From Streptomyces dangxiongensis (GTDB lineage: Bacteria > Actinomycetota > Actinomycetes > Streptomycetales > Streptomycetaceae), in assembly GCF_003675325.1 (NCBI RefSeq), contig NZ_CP033073.1, forward strand, positions 3,906,001-3,970,000: DNA of 64,000 bases, given 5' to 3'. The notes beneath the pieces were generated by a model. The model saw nothing but the letters and a program-made list of their open reading frames with translations, was not told the origin of the DNA and made no database searches. Numbering within the stretch: position 1 is the first letter of the stretch; each line of letters begins with the position of its first letter. Both the position numbers and the translations under genes were made by a program. Below are positions 1 through 7,416 of the stretch, one piece after another.

Positions 1-659
1 AGCTCGTCCTTGACTGCGGAGATCCATTCATCCAACACGTGCCCATGCTCCCTGATGCGTGCCCTGGCATGGGTGATGTCGTCCCAGGTGTCGCAGTCGA
101 AGGACGCCTGCGTGTCCGGGACGCGGGTGAGGCGGAGGGCGCCCGTCAGCCGGCGCAGGGGCAACCCGGAGAGGCCGTCGGGCGTGGCGGCGAGGGCGGT
201 CAGCTCGCGTTGGAGCGCGGCGGTGCGGTAGGCGGCCACGAGCGGCTGCTCACGGCCGTCGGCGTCGGTGAGCAGCGCGCCGTCGGCTCCGGTGTCCCGA
301 AGGACGGTCAACAGCCGCCGCACCGTGCTCTGCTGGAGGAACGGCAGGTCGGCGGAGAGGACGACGGTGTGCGCGGCGGCGGTGAGTCGCAGGCCGGCCT
401 CCAGCGCGGCGACCGGTCCACCGCCGGGCGGCTCCTCGCACGCCCAGCGCACCGGCCGGGCCGTGGGGCGGGGCGCGGCCACCACGACGGTCGTCCGGGC
501 GCCCGCACAGGCAGCGAGCACCCGGTCGAGGAGCGTACGGCCGCCGACCCGGAGTCCGGGCTTGTCGGCCCCGCCGAGCCGCCGGGCGGCGCCGCCGGCC
601 AGCACGACGGCGTCGTACGGCGCGGACGTCCCGGGGGCGGCGGGGGCGGTGTCGGTCAC
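1..659 (-). CDS. mobA: MobA-like nucleotidyltransferase fused to a DUF6457-type tail (3' end cut by window)
   Basis: This is a molybdenum cofactor guanylyltransferase-like protein, a family that transfers GMP to molybdopterin in the cytoplasm. The N-terminus shows the nucleotide-binding loop AVVLAGGAARRLGGADKP (about residues 15-32). VVLSADLPFL carries the metal-binding Asp and QPLVAAYR is a typical later block. After about residue 190 the protein does not stop but continues into LDEWISAVKDE, which looks like the start of the DUF6457 helical tail often fused to such proteins in Streptomyces. The stop lies beyond position 1. GTG at 659 is preferred because it precedes the first conserved block and has an AGGA-like site about 14 bases upstream. 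It could also serve a related NTP-transferase role. Confidence 0.78.
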   Translation of the reverse strand, partial: MTDTAPAAPGTSAPYDAVVLAGGAARRLGGADKPGLRVGGRTLLDRVLAACAGARTTVVVAAPRPTARPVRWACEEPPGGGPVAALEAGLRLTAAAHTVVLSADLPFLQQSTVRRLLTVLRDTGADGALLTDADGREQPLVAAYRTAALQRELTALAATPDGLSGLPLRRLTGALRLTRVPDTQASFDCDTWDDITHARARIREHGHVLDEWISAVKDE

Positions 660-733
660 CGTCCGAGTATGTCCTGCCGGCCTGCCCTGCCGGTGTGGGC
701 GTACGTCACACCATGCGTGTACTCACCTTTCGC

Positions 734-790
734 AGGGTGCGCTCACCCCTCCGGCAGGGTGCGCTCACGTCCCCCGGGAGGGTGCGCTCA
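734..790. repeat. Three direct copies of a 12-mer behind the bkd operon
   Basis: The 12-mer AGGGTGCGCTCA occurs at 734-745, 756-767 and 779-790, spaced 22-23 bases apart. On the minus strand each unit reads TGAGCGCACCCT, followed in two of three cases by a GCCGG-like stretch. A degenerate copy lies at 836-856 and includes the last codons of the E2 gene. The array fills the 183-base gap between the E2 stop and the mobA start. It may have grown by slippage from the gene's own 3' end; no function is evident. Confidence 0.7.
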
Positions 791-842
791 GGTCCCCGGC
801 AGGTGTTCCCCCGTCTCCGGCAGGCGCGCCCCCGGGGCGCGC

Positions 843-2309
843 TCACAGGGTGCGCAGCAGCACCGCCGGCTGTTCCACGCAGTCCGCCACGTACCGCAGG
901 AAGCCGCCCGCCGTGCCGCCGTCGCATACCCGGTGGTCGAAGGTGAGCGAGAGCTGCACCACCTGGCGGACGGCCAGCTCGCCCTCGTGCACCCACGGTT
1001 TGGCGACGATGCGGCCGACGCCGAGCATGGCCGCCTCGGGGTGGTTGATGATCGGGGTGGATCCGTCGACACCGAACACCCCGTAGTTGTTCAGCGTGAA
1101 CGTGCCGCCGGTGAGTTCCCCGGGCGTGAGCCTCCCCGCGCGGGCCGCTTCGGTGAGGCGGGCGAACTCGGCGGTCAGCGACTCGGCGTCACGCGCGTGG
1201 GCGTCCCGGACGACCGGTACGACCAGTCCGCGTTCGGTCTGGGCGGCGAACCCGAGGTGGACCCGGTCGAGCCGGACGACCTCGCGGGCGTCGGCGTCGA
1301 CGAAGGAGTTCAGCTCGGGGAACCGGGCCAGGGCGGCCGTGCTGATGCGGGCGAGCAGGGCGAGGAGGGAGATCTTCGGCCCCCCGGCCGCGTTGACCGC
1401 CGCGCGGGCGCGCAGCAGTTCGGACGCGTCGGCGTCGACCCAGCAGGTCGCGTCCGGGATCTCCCGGCGGCTGCGGGAGAGCTTGTCCGCGACGGCACCG
1501 CGCACTCCCTTGAGCGGGACACGGACCGCGCCCCCGGCCGGGGCCGCGACGGGCGTGCTTACGGCCGTCTCCCCGGCCGCCGGTGCCTGCGCCGCCCTGG
1601 CCCGCAGCACGTCCTCGACGTCCGCGCGCAGGATGAGCCCGTCGGGCCCCGATCCGGCCAGCTGTCGCAGGTCCACACCATTGTCACGGGCGAGCCGGCG
1701 CACGAGGGGCGAGATCACGGGGACCGGTCCGTCGGCGGACTCGGGGGCCGGTGCCGGTGCGGGGGCTTGTGGCGGTGCCGGCGGGGAGGCCGGTGCCGCT
1801 GCCGTTGCGGTCACGCGCGCGCGGGCGCCCGTCGGGGCGTTCCCGTGCACTGCGGCCTGCCCATTGTCGGCACTCTGCCCAGGACCGATGCCCTGCCCGG
1901 GACCGGCACCCTGGCCGGGGCCTGCTCCCTGACCGTGCCCGGCCGCCGTACCGGCCGTCGCCGTACCGGCCGTCGCCGTCCTGACCCGGCGCCGCCGGGC
2001 CGCCGGTGCCTGGGTGCCGTAGCCGACCAGGACGTTGCCGGAGCCCTCGGGTTCCGCCGTCGGTTCGCCCACGGCCACCGTCAGCAGCGGGGCGCCGACG
2101 GGCAGTTCGGCACCCTCCTCACCGAAGCGGGCGGTGACCACGCCACCGTAGGGGCAGGGCACCTCGACCATCGCCTTGGCCGTCTCGACCTCGACCACCG
2201 GCTGGTCGACGGCGACCACGTCACCGACCTGGACCAGCCAGCGGACGATCTCCGCCTCGGTGAGCCCCTCGCCGAGATCCGGCAGCTTGAATTCCAGCAC
2301 CTGGGCCAT
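843..2309 (-). CDS. bkdC: Dihydrolipoamide acyltransferase (E2) of a 2-oxo acid dehydrogenase complex
   Basis: This E2 core of a branched-chain-type 2-oxo acid dehydrogenase moves the acyl group from E1 to CoA. It has one lipoyl domain (about residues 1-75) with the lipoylated Lys in VETAKAMVEV. A Gly/Pro/Gln-rich linker with near-perfect GQGAGP repeats follows (about 105-135). The E1/E3-binding domain contains SPLVRRLARDNGVDL (about 190-225). The catalytic domain ends with the active-site block TFDHRVCDGG. The start at 2309 is chosen because its ATG overlaps the E1 beta stop (TGATG) and GGGAGG lies upstream; an in-frame ATG at 2327 would overlap E1 beta further. It is the last gene of a three-gene operon. 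No E3 gene is nearby, so E3 is presumably shared. Confidence 0.93.
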   Translation of the reverse strand: MAQVLEFKLPDLGEGLTEAEIVRWLVQVGDVVAVDQPVVEVETAKAMVEVPCPYGGVVTARFGEEGAELPVGAPLLTVAVGEPTAEPEGSGNVLVGYGTQAPAARRRRVRTATAGTATAGTAAGHGQGAGPGQGAGPGQGIGPGQSADNGQAAVHGNAPTGARARVTATAAAPASPPAPPQAPAPAPAPESADGPVPVISPLVRRLARDNGVDLRQLAGSGPDGLILRADVEDVLRARAAQAPAAGETAVSTPVAAPAGGAVRVPLKGVRGAVADKLSRSRREIPDATCWVDADASELLRARAAVNAAGGPKISLLALLARISTAALARFPELNSFVDADAREVVRLDRVHLGFAAQTERGLVVPVVRDAHARDAESLTAEFARLTEAARAGRLTPGELTGGTFTLNNYGVFGVDGSTPIINHPEAAMLGVGRIVAKPWVHEGELAVRQVVQLSLTFDHRVCDGGTAGGFLRYVADCVEQPAVLLRTL

Positions 2310-3313
2310 CAGCCCTCGGCCTCCCATTGCAGCCGGGCCACGGCGTCCAGGATGCGGTCGACGCCGGGCAGATGGTGCCGCTCCAGCATGGGCGGCGGAT
2401 ACGGGATGTCGAACCCGGCCACGCGCAGCACCGGCGCCTCCAGGTGGTGGAAGCAGCGCTCGGTGATCCGGGCCGCGATCTCCCCGCCCGGCCCGCCGAA
2501 CCCGGTGGCCTCGTGCACGACGACCGCGCGTCCGGTGCGCCGGACGGCCGCGCAGACCGTCTCGTCGTCGAACGGCACCAGGGAGCGCAGGTCGACGACC
2601 TCCAGCTCCCAGCCCTCGGCCCGGGCGGCCTCGGCGGCCTCCAGGCAGACCGGGAGCGAGGGGCCGTAGGTGATGAGCGTGGCGGTGCGGCCGGCCCGCC
2701 GGACCACGGCCCGGCCGATGGGCTCGACGTCCATGGGGTGCTCGGGATTCCAGGCGTCCTTGGACCAGTACAGCCGCTTGGGCTCCAGGAAGACGACCGG
2801 GTCGTCGGAGGCGATGGCCCGGCGCAGCAGTCCGTAGGCGTCGGCGACGGTCGCGGGCGTGACGACGTGCAGGCCCGGGGTCGCCATGTAGTAGGCCTCG
2901 GAGGAGTCGCTGTGGTGCTCGACGCCGCCGATGCCGCCGCCGTACGGGACGCGGACCGTGATCGGCAGGGGCAACCTGCCGCGGGTGCGGTTGCGCATCC
3001 GGGAGACATGGCTGATCAGTTGCTCGAACGCCGGGTAGGCGAAGGCGTCGAACTGCATCTCCACCACGGGCCGCAGGCCGTACATGGCCATGCCGACGGC
3101 GGTGCCGAGGATGCCGGCCTCCGCGAGCGGGGTGTCGGTGCAGCGGTCCTCGCCGAACTCCTTGGCGAGCCCGTCGGTGACCCGGAAGACGCCGCCGAGG
3201 GTGCCGACGTCCTCGCCCATGACATGCACGGCCGGGTCGGCGGCCATCGCGTCGCGCATCGCGCGCGTGAGGGCCTGCGCCATGGTGGCGGGCTTGACGG
3301 CCACGGTGGTCAT
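2309..3313 (-). CDS. bkdB: 2-oxo acid dehydrogenase E1 beta subunit
   Basis: This is the E1 beta subunit (334 aa), which with E1 alpha forms the thiamine-diphosphate decarboxylase of the complex. Family blocks are clear: VMGEDVG near residue 33, TDTPLAEAGILGTAVGMA near 60-77, the YGGGIGGVEHHSDSSEAYY loop near 125-142, and PVVFLEPKRLYW near 172. The length is normal. Its start overlaps the E1 alpha stop as ATGA and its stop overlaps the E2 start as TGATG, so the three subunits are translationally coupled. The EHHSDSSEAYY signature fits branched-chain or pyruvate-type alpha2beta2 E1 enzymes; the substrate cannot be fixed from sequence alone. Confidence 0.94.
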   Translation of the reverse strand: MTTVAVKPATMAQALTRAMRDAMAADPAVHVMGEDVGTLGGVFRVTDGLAKEFGEDRCTDTPLAEAGILGTAVGMAMYGLRPVVEMQFDAFAYPAFEQLISHVSRMRNRTRGRLPLPITVRVPYGGGIGGVEHHSDSSEAYYMATPGLHVVTPATVADAYGLLRRAIASDDPVVFLEPKRLYWSKDAWNPEHPMDVEPIGRAVVRRAGRTATLITYGPSLPVCLEAAEAARAEGWELEVVDLRSLVPFDDETVCAAVRRTGRAVVVHEATGFGGPGGEIAARITERCFHHLEAPVLRVAGFDIPYPPPMLERHHLPGVDRILDAVARLQWEAEG

Positions 3314-4482
3314 CGGGCGCCGCCTTCCCGTGCGCCGTGCTCGCCGTGCCCGCCGTGCTGCTCCTGCTCGGCCTCCAGCTCGGCCCGCAGCAGGGCGCGT
3401 TGCTCCCGAAGCTGCGCGGTGCTCTCGGCGTAGACGTGGTCGAAGAGGTCCATGGGCTGTAGTTCGGGGTCCCGGTTCATGCGTTCCCGCAGGTCGGCGG
3501 CCATCGTCTCGGCGTCCTGCCGGGCGGTCTCGATCCCGCTCCCGTCGAGCAGCCCGCGCGTGGTCAGTTCACGCTCCAGCAACTGGACCGGGTCGTGCGC
3601 GCGCCAGGCCTCGACCTCGGCGTCGCCGCGGTAGCGGGTGGCGTCGTCGGCGTTGGTGTGGGCGTCGATGCGGTACGTCACCGCCTCCACCAGGGTCGGG
3701 CCGCCGCCCGCGCGCGCGTGCCGTACGGCGTCGCTGAGGACCTCGTGCACGGCCGCGGCGTCGTTGCCGTCGACCAGCCGGCCCGGCATGCCGTACCCGA
3801 CAGCCTTGTGGGCCAGGGAGGGCGCGGCGGTCTGCTTGGCGAGCGGGACCGAGATGGCGAAGCCGTTGTTCTGCACCAGGAAGACGACCGGTGCCTGCCA
3901 GACCGCGGCGAAGTTCATCGCCTCGTGGAAGTCGCCCTCGCTGGTGCCGCCGTCGCCGACCATGGCGAGCGCGACCACGTCGTCGCCCTTGAGACGGGCG
4001 GCGTGGGCGAGGCCGACGGCGTGCGGCAACTGGGTGGCGAGCGGGGTGCTGAGCGGGGCCACCCGGTGGGCGTGGGGGTCGTAGCCGTTGTGCCAGTCGC
4101 CGCGCAGCAGGCTGAGCACCTCGACGGGGTCCACGCCGCGGGCGACGACGGCGAGCGTGTCGCGGTAGCTCGGGAAGAGCCAGTCGCGCTCCTCCAGGGC
4201 CAGCGCGGCGGCGATCTCGCAGGCCTCCTGGCCGGTGGTGGACGGGTAGACGGCGAGCCGGCCCTGCTTGGTCAGCGCGGTGGCCTGCGCGTTGTAGCGC
4301 CGCCCGCGCACCAACTGGGTGTACAGCCGGCGCAGCAGGTCCGGGTCGGCCTTGCCGGCCGCCTCGGTGCCGAGGACGCGGTAGGGCTCGGCGTCGGGCA
4401 GCAGCGGCGCGGGGTCCATACGGGGCTGCCAGGCGGGTGGCGGCGAAGGCCGGTACGCGCCCCGCTGCTCCAGAACCGTCAT
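3310..4482 (-). CDS. bkdA: 2-oxo acid dehydrogenase E1 alpha subunit
   Basis: E1 alpha (390 aa) binds thiamine diphosphate through the motif that begins GDGGTSEGDFHEAMN and ends near VVFLVQNNGFAIS (about residues 172-205). The phosphorylatable-loop region YRIDAHTNADDATRYR follows near 270. It is first in the E1 alpha-E1 beta-E2 operon, with GGAGG about 8 bases before the ATG. It is divergent from the Lrp-type gene. The 175-base gap between them holds a TetR-type operator (4539-4557) and a DnaA-box-like site (4591-4599). The acidic C-terminal tail is rich in Glu and Gln. Branched-chain 2-oxo acids are the usual substrates; phenylpyruvate is a possible alternative given the paa neighbours. Confidence 0.93.
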   Translation of the reverse strand: MTVLEQRGAYRPSPPPAWQPRMDPAPLLPDAEPYRVLGTEAAGKADPDLLRRLYTQLVRGRRYNAQATALTKQGRLAVYPSTTGQEACEIAAALALEERDWLFPSYRDTLAVVARGVDPVEVLSLLRGDWHNGYDPHAHRVAPLSTPLATQLPHAVGLAHAARLKGDDVVALAMVGDGGTSEGDFHEAMNFAAVWQAPVVFLVQNNGFAISVPLAKQTAAPSLAHKAVGYGMPGRLVDGNDAAAVHEVLSDAVRHARAGGGPTLVEAVTYRIDAHTNADDATRYRGDAEVEAWRAHDPVQLLERELTTRGLLDGSGIETARQDAETMAADLRERMNRDPELQPMDLFDHVYAESTAQLREQRALLRAELEAEQEQHGGHGEHGAREGGAR

Positions 4483-4538
4483 GACGGCACCTCCTCGTGG
4501 GAGCGGCTACGGGAGACGTGTCGGCTGTGACCCGCCTC

Positions 4539-4557
4539 ACCAACCGATTGTTCGGTC
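4539..4557. promoter_or_regulatory. Predicted TetR operator, copy 1 (bkd/lrp promoter)
   Basis: On the minus strand this reads GACCGAACAATCGGTTGGT. It matches 15 of 19 positions of the identical operators at 7309-7327 and 12359-12377 and keeps the inverted repeat ACCGAnnnnTCGGT. It lies between divergent bkdA and the Lrp gene, 56 bases before the bkdA start. The likely binder is the TetR protein encoded at 5158-5745; this is inferred from the shared motif and location. Confidence 0.72.
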
Positions 4558-4590
4558 GTGGGCGCATTTTGGCTACAGGCACCACCAGGC

Positions 4591-4599
4591 TGTGGACAA
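4591..4599 (-). promoter_or_regulatory. Consensus DnaA box in the bkd/lrp promoter region
   Basis: TGTGGACAA is the exact complement of TTGTCCACA, the preferred Streptomyces DnaA box. It sits 33 bases from the TetR operator in the same intergenic region and about 52 kb from oriC. Confidence 0.6.
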
Positions 4600-4657
4600 A
4601 CGGTTCTGCACAGCCTGCAATGAACGCAGGACGTCCACGGTGAGGGAGCGGGGGGAC

Positions 4658-5155
4658 ATGGGACCTGAACAAATGGCCGACGGGCCTCAGGACGGTGGCC
4701 TGCTGCCGCCCCGTCCACTGGACGCCATCGACCAGGACATCCTGAAGATCCTCCAGGCTGACGGCCGGGCCTCGATACGGTCCGTCGCCGAACGCGTCCA
4801 CGTCTCGCGTGCCAACGCCTACGCCCGCATCAACCGGCTCGTCGAGGACGGGGTCATCCGGGGCTTCAGCGCGCGCGTGGACCACGAGCGCGCGGGCCAC
4901 GGCACATCGGCCTACATCACCCTGAAGATCGTCCAGAACTCCTGGCGCACGGTCCGCGAGCAGCTCAGACTGCTGCCCGGCGCCTCCCACATCGCGCTGG
5001 TCGGCGGTGACTTCGATGTGCTGCTGCTGGTGCACACACCCGACAACAAGGCGCTGCGCGAGCTGGTGCTCACCCGGCTCCAGGCGATCCCCGAGGTGCT
5101 CAGCACCCGCACGCTGCTGGTCTTCGAGGAGGAGGACCTGGAGCCGGACGGCTGA
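4658..5155 (+). CDS. Lrp/AsnC-family regulator, divergent from the bkd operon
   Basis: This is a feast-famine regulator of about 165 aa. An N-terminal winged HTH begins at LDAIDQDILKILQADGRAS and continues through SVAERVHVSRANAYARINRL. A C-terminal RAM (ligand-binding) domain runs from FSARVDHERAG to the end, with VGGDFDVLLLVH as the typical glycine-bearing block. The ATG at 4658 is preferred; GTG at 4640 is in frame with a GCAGGA-like site and is a fair alternative. Upstream in-frame codons reaching to 4481 encode unrelated sequence. Its position opposite bkdA makes it a strong candidate for a BkdR-type regulator responding to amino or oxo acids. It converges with the TetR gene with only 2 bases between stops. 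Confidence 0.92.
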   Translation: MGPEQMADGPQDGGLLPPRPLDAIDQDILKILQADGRASIRSVAERVHVSRANAYARINRLVEDGVIRGFSARVDHERAGHGTSAYITLKIVQNSWRTVREQLRLLPGASHIALVGGDFDVLLLVHTPDNKALRELVLTRLQAIPEVLSTRTLLVFEEEDLEPDG

Positions 5156-5157
5156 GG

Positions 5158-5745
5158 TCAGCCCCGGCGCAGCCCCGAGAACACCAGCCGGACGACGGCG
5201 TCGGACACGTCGCGGGCGCTCGCGCCCCTCGGGTCCGGCCGGTACCACTCCACGATCGAGTTGATCATCCCGAAGACCAGCCGGGTGGCGAGGCGGACCT
5301 CCACGTCGCCGCCCACGTCCCCCTCGGCGGTGGCCGCCTTGAGCAGCTCGGCGACCCGGTGGTCGAAGTCGCGGCGGCGCTCCAGCGCCCACCGCTCGGT
5401 GGCGGTGTTGCCGCGCACGCGCAGCAGCAGCGTCACATAGGGCAGCTCGGCTATGAGCACCTCGACCATGCGGCGCACGACGTGTTCCAGCCGGTCGGCG
5501 GGGCGCCCCACGCGCGCGTGCTCCTCCTCCAGGATGGCGAACAGGCCGTCCAGGGCACGGCTGACGGCGCGGCGCAGCAGTTCCTCCTTGCCGCTGACGT
5601 GGTGGTAGATCGACGACTTGGAGATCCCGGCCGCCTTGGAGAGGTGTTCCATGGAGGTGCCGTCGTAGCCGCGCTCGTTGAAGACGCGGACGGCTACGGC
5701 GAGCAGTGTCTCGGGGGTGTACGTGTCGCGCCTGGCCGTGGTCAT
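5158..5745 (-). CDS. TetR-family repressor, probable regulator of paa/bkd genes (PaaR-like)
   Basis: This 195-residue protein has the usual TetR layout. The N-terminal HTH includes AVRVFNERGYDGTSMEHLSK, then AAGISKSSIYHHVSGKEELL (about residues 15-60). A helical ligand-binding domain follows. Its ATG overlaps the stop of the upstream 3-hydroxyacyl-CoA dehydrogenase gene (ATGA), so the two are co-transcribed and it is autoregulated if it binds the operator at 7309-7327. Three near-identical operators upstream of bkd, paaH/paaN and paaA are the best candidates for its targets. The expected inducer, by analogy with PaaR proteins, would be phenylacetyl-CoA; that is inference. Confidence 0.9.
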   Translation of the reverse strand: MTTARRDTYTPETLLAVAVRVFNERGYDGTSMEHLSKAAGISKSSIYHHVSGKEELLRRAVSRALDGLFAILEEEHARVGRPADRLEHVVRRMVEVLIAELPYVTLLLRVRGNTATERWALERRRDFDHRVAELLKAATAEGDVGGDVEVRLATRLVFGMINSIVEWYRPDPRGASARDVSDAVVRLVFSGLRRG

Positions 5746-7256
5746 GAGGTGCCCTCCCGCTTGTCGGTGGCATACACGTGGCGGTACAGCGCGAGGGAGG
5801 GCGCATACCGTCCGGAGGGGTCGCGGTCGTGCATCTCGCGCAGGAGGCCGAAGGCGAAGCCGGAGCCGAGCCTGCGGTCCCACTCGAAGGGCCCGAGCGG
5901 GTAGTTGACGCCCAGGCGCATCGCGGTGTCGATGTCCTCCTCGGTGGCCACGCCCTTGGCGACGGCGTCGTGGGCGAGGTCGATGATCCGGGCGACCGTG
6001 CGGGCGACGATCATGCCGGGCACGTCGCCGATGACGCTGACCTCCTTGCCGAGCGCCTGGAACAGGCCGGTGGCCTCGGCGAGGGCCCGCGGCGAGGTGT
6101 CCTCGGAGGAGGAGAGGGCGATGCGGGTGGCCGTGCGGTAGTCCAGGGCGAGGTCGAAGTGGACGACGTCCCGGAACTCGGCGGAGGTCCGGCCGTCGGC
6201 GAGGACCAGCCGGCCGCCGCCGGGGAGCACCAGGCGGGTGCCGCCGTACGCGTCCTCCGCGCGGATCTCGATGCCCGCCTCGCGGATCAGCTCGATCAGC
6301 CCGGCCGCCGGGCCCAGGCCGCCCTCGACGACGACGTGGGCGGGCGGCTGCTCCTTGCCGGCGGTGTGCGGCCGGGGCCGCTCGGCGCCCTCGGTGTGGT
6401 CGTACCAGCCGTGCCCGCTCTTGCGGCCGAGCCGGCCGGACTCCACCAGCCGGCGCTGGGCCAGGGAGGGGGTGAAGCGCGCGTCCTGGAAGAACGACTG
6501 CCACACCGAGTGTGTGACGGACTCGTTGACGTCCTGGCCGATGAGGTCGGTCAGCTCGAACGCGCCCATCCGGAACCCGCCGCACTCGCGCAGGACCGCG
6601 TCGACGGTCGCGGGGTCGGCGGCCCGGGCCTCGTGCACCGCGAACGCCTCGGCGTAGAACGGCCGGGCGATGCGGTTGACGATGAAGCCCGGGGTGTCCG
6701 CGCAGGCCACCGGGGTCTTGCCCCAGGCGCGGGCGGTCTCGTACGCGCGCGTGGCCGACCCGGCGTGGGTGGCGAACCCGGAGACCACCTCGACCAGCGG
6801 CAGCAGCGGCGCCGGATTGAAGAAGTGCAGGCCGACGAAACGTCCGGGGTGGCGCAGGGCGCCGCCGACGGCCGTCACCGACAGCGAGGAGGTGTTGGTG
6901 GCGAGCAGGCAGTCCTCGGCGACGATGTCCTCCAGCTCGCCGAAGAGCCGCTGTTTGACGTCGAGCCGCTCCACGACGGCCTCCACGACGAGCGCGCAGT
7001 CGGCCAGCTCCGTGAGGCTGTCCGCGGGCTGCAGGCGGGCACGGGCCGCGTCCCGGCCCGCGTCGGTGAGCCGGCCCTTGGCCACCAGCCGGTCGAGGCG
7101 TGCGCCGATCGCGTCGGCCGCGTCCCGGGCACGCCCGGGGACGGCGTCGTACAACCGCACGGGGTGGCCGGCGACCAGCGCGACCTGGGCGATTCCCTGG
7201 CCCATGGTGCCGGTGCCGACGACGGCCACGGGGCTGCTGAGGTCGAGTGCTGTCAT
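5742..7256 (-). CDS. paaH: 3-hydroxyacyl-CoA dehydrogenase, PaaH-like
   Basis: This NAD-dependent 3-hydroxyacyl-CoA dehydrogenase of 504 aa probably oxidises 3-hydroxyadipyl-CoA late in phenylacetate degradation. The Rossmann motif VVGTGTMGQGIAQVALVAGH lies near residues 12-31, followed by the NTSSLSVT block and VGLHFFNPAPLLPLVEVV (about 140). The C-terminal dehydrogenase domain is duplicated, the second copy holding GNDxR-type sequence around VIGDVPGMIVARTVARIIDL. This length is typical of PaaH rather than of shorter butyryl-type enzymes. It is first in a two-gene operon with the TetR gene and divergent from paaN, with a shared 160-base promoter region. Confidence 0.88.
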   Translation of the reverse strand: MTALDLSSPVAVVGTGTMGQGIAQVALVAGHPVRLYDAVPGRARDAADAIGARLDRLVAKGRLTDAGRDAARARLQPADSLTELADCALVVEAVVERLDVKQRLFGELEDIVAEDCLLATNTSSLSVTAVGGALRHPGRFVGLHFFNPAPLLPLVEVVSGFATHAGSATRAYETARAWGKTPVACADTPGFIVNRIARPFYAEAFAVHEARAADPATVDAVLRECGGFRMGAFELTDLIGQDVNESVTHSVWQSFFQDARFTPSLAQRRLVESGRLGRKSGHGWYDHTEGAERPRPHTAGKEQPPAHVVVEGGLGPAAGLIELIREAGIEIRAEDAYGGTRLVLPGGGRLVLADGRTSAEFRDVVHFDLALDYRTATRIALSSSEDTSPRALAEATGLFQALGKEVSVIGDVPGMIVARTVARIIDLAHDAVAKGVATEEDIDTAMRLGVNYPLGPFEWDRRLGSGFAFGLLREMHDRDPSGRYAPSLALYRHVYATDKREGTS

Positions 7257-7279
7257 GTGCGCGATCCTCCCGCACGGGG

Positions 7280-7327
7280 TTTTCCACAGATGCGGCGGAC
7301 CCCCTTGTCCCGACCGATCGTTCGGTT
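7280..7327. promoter_or_regulatory. paaH/paaN divergent promoter: DnaA-box-like site and TetR operator copy 2
   Basis: The operator at 7309-7327 reads AACCGAACGATCGGTCGGG on the minus strand and is identical over 19 bases to the one before paaA. TTTTCCACA at 7280-7288 resembles a DnaA box. The operator is centred about 100 bases before the paaN start and 60 bases before the paaH start, where it could block both promoters. The TACTCT stretch just after it (7327-7332) is a possible paaN -10 element, weakly supported. Confidence 0.75.
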
Positions 7328-7416
7328 ACTCTAGCTCTGACTGCCCCATCCCGCTGCTCTTTCTGCCAGGTCGTGAACTCTGACGCAGAGTTCTCCAGAC
7401 GAGGAGTTGGTCCCGC

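Noticed and set aside
39-2669. 876-codon plus-strand open frame
   Set aside because: It runs antisense to the clear mobA and E2 genes and has the Gly/Arg/Pro-rich, motif-free composition of a GC-rich shadow frame.
843-4482. Missing E3 gene as a sign of a broken complex
   Set aside because: Actinobacterial bkd operons often lack E3 and use a shared dihydrolipoamide dehydrogenase; all three present subunits look intact.
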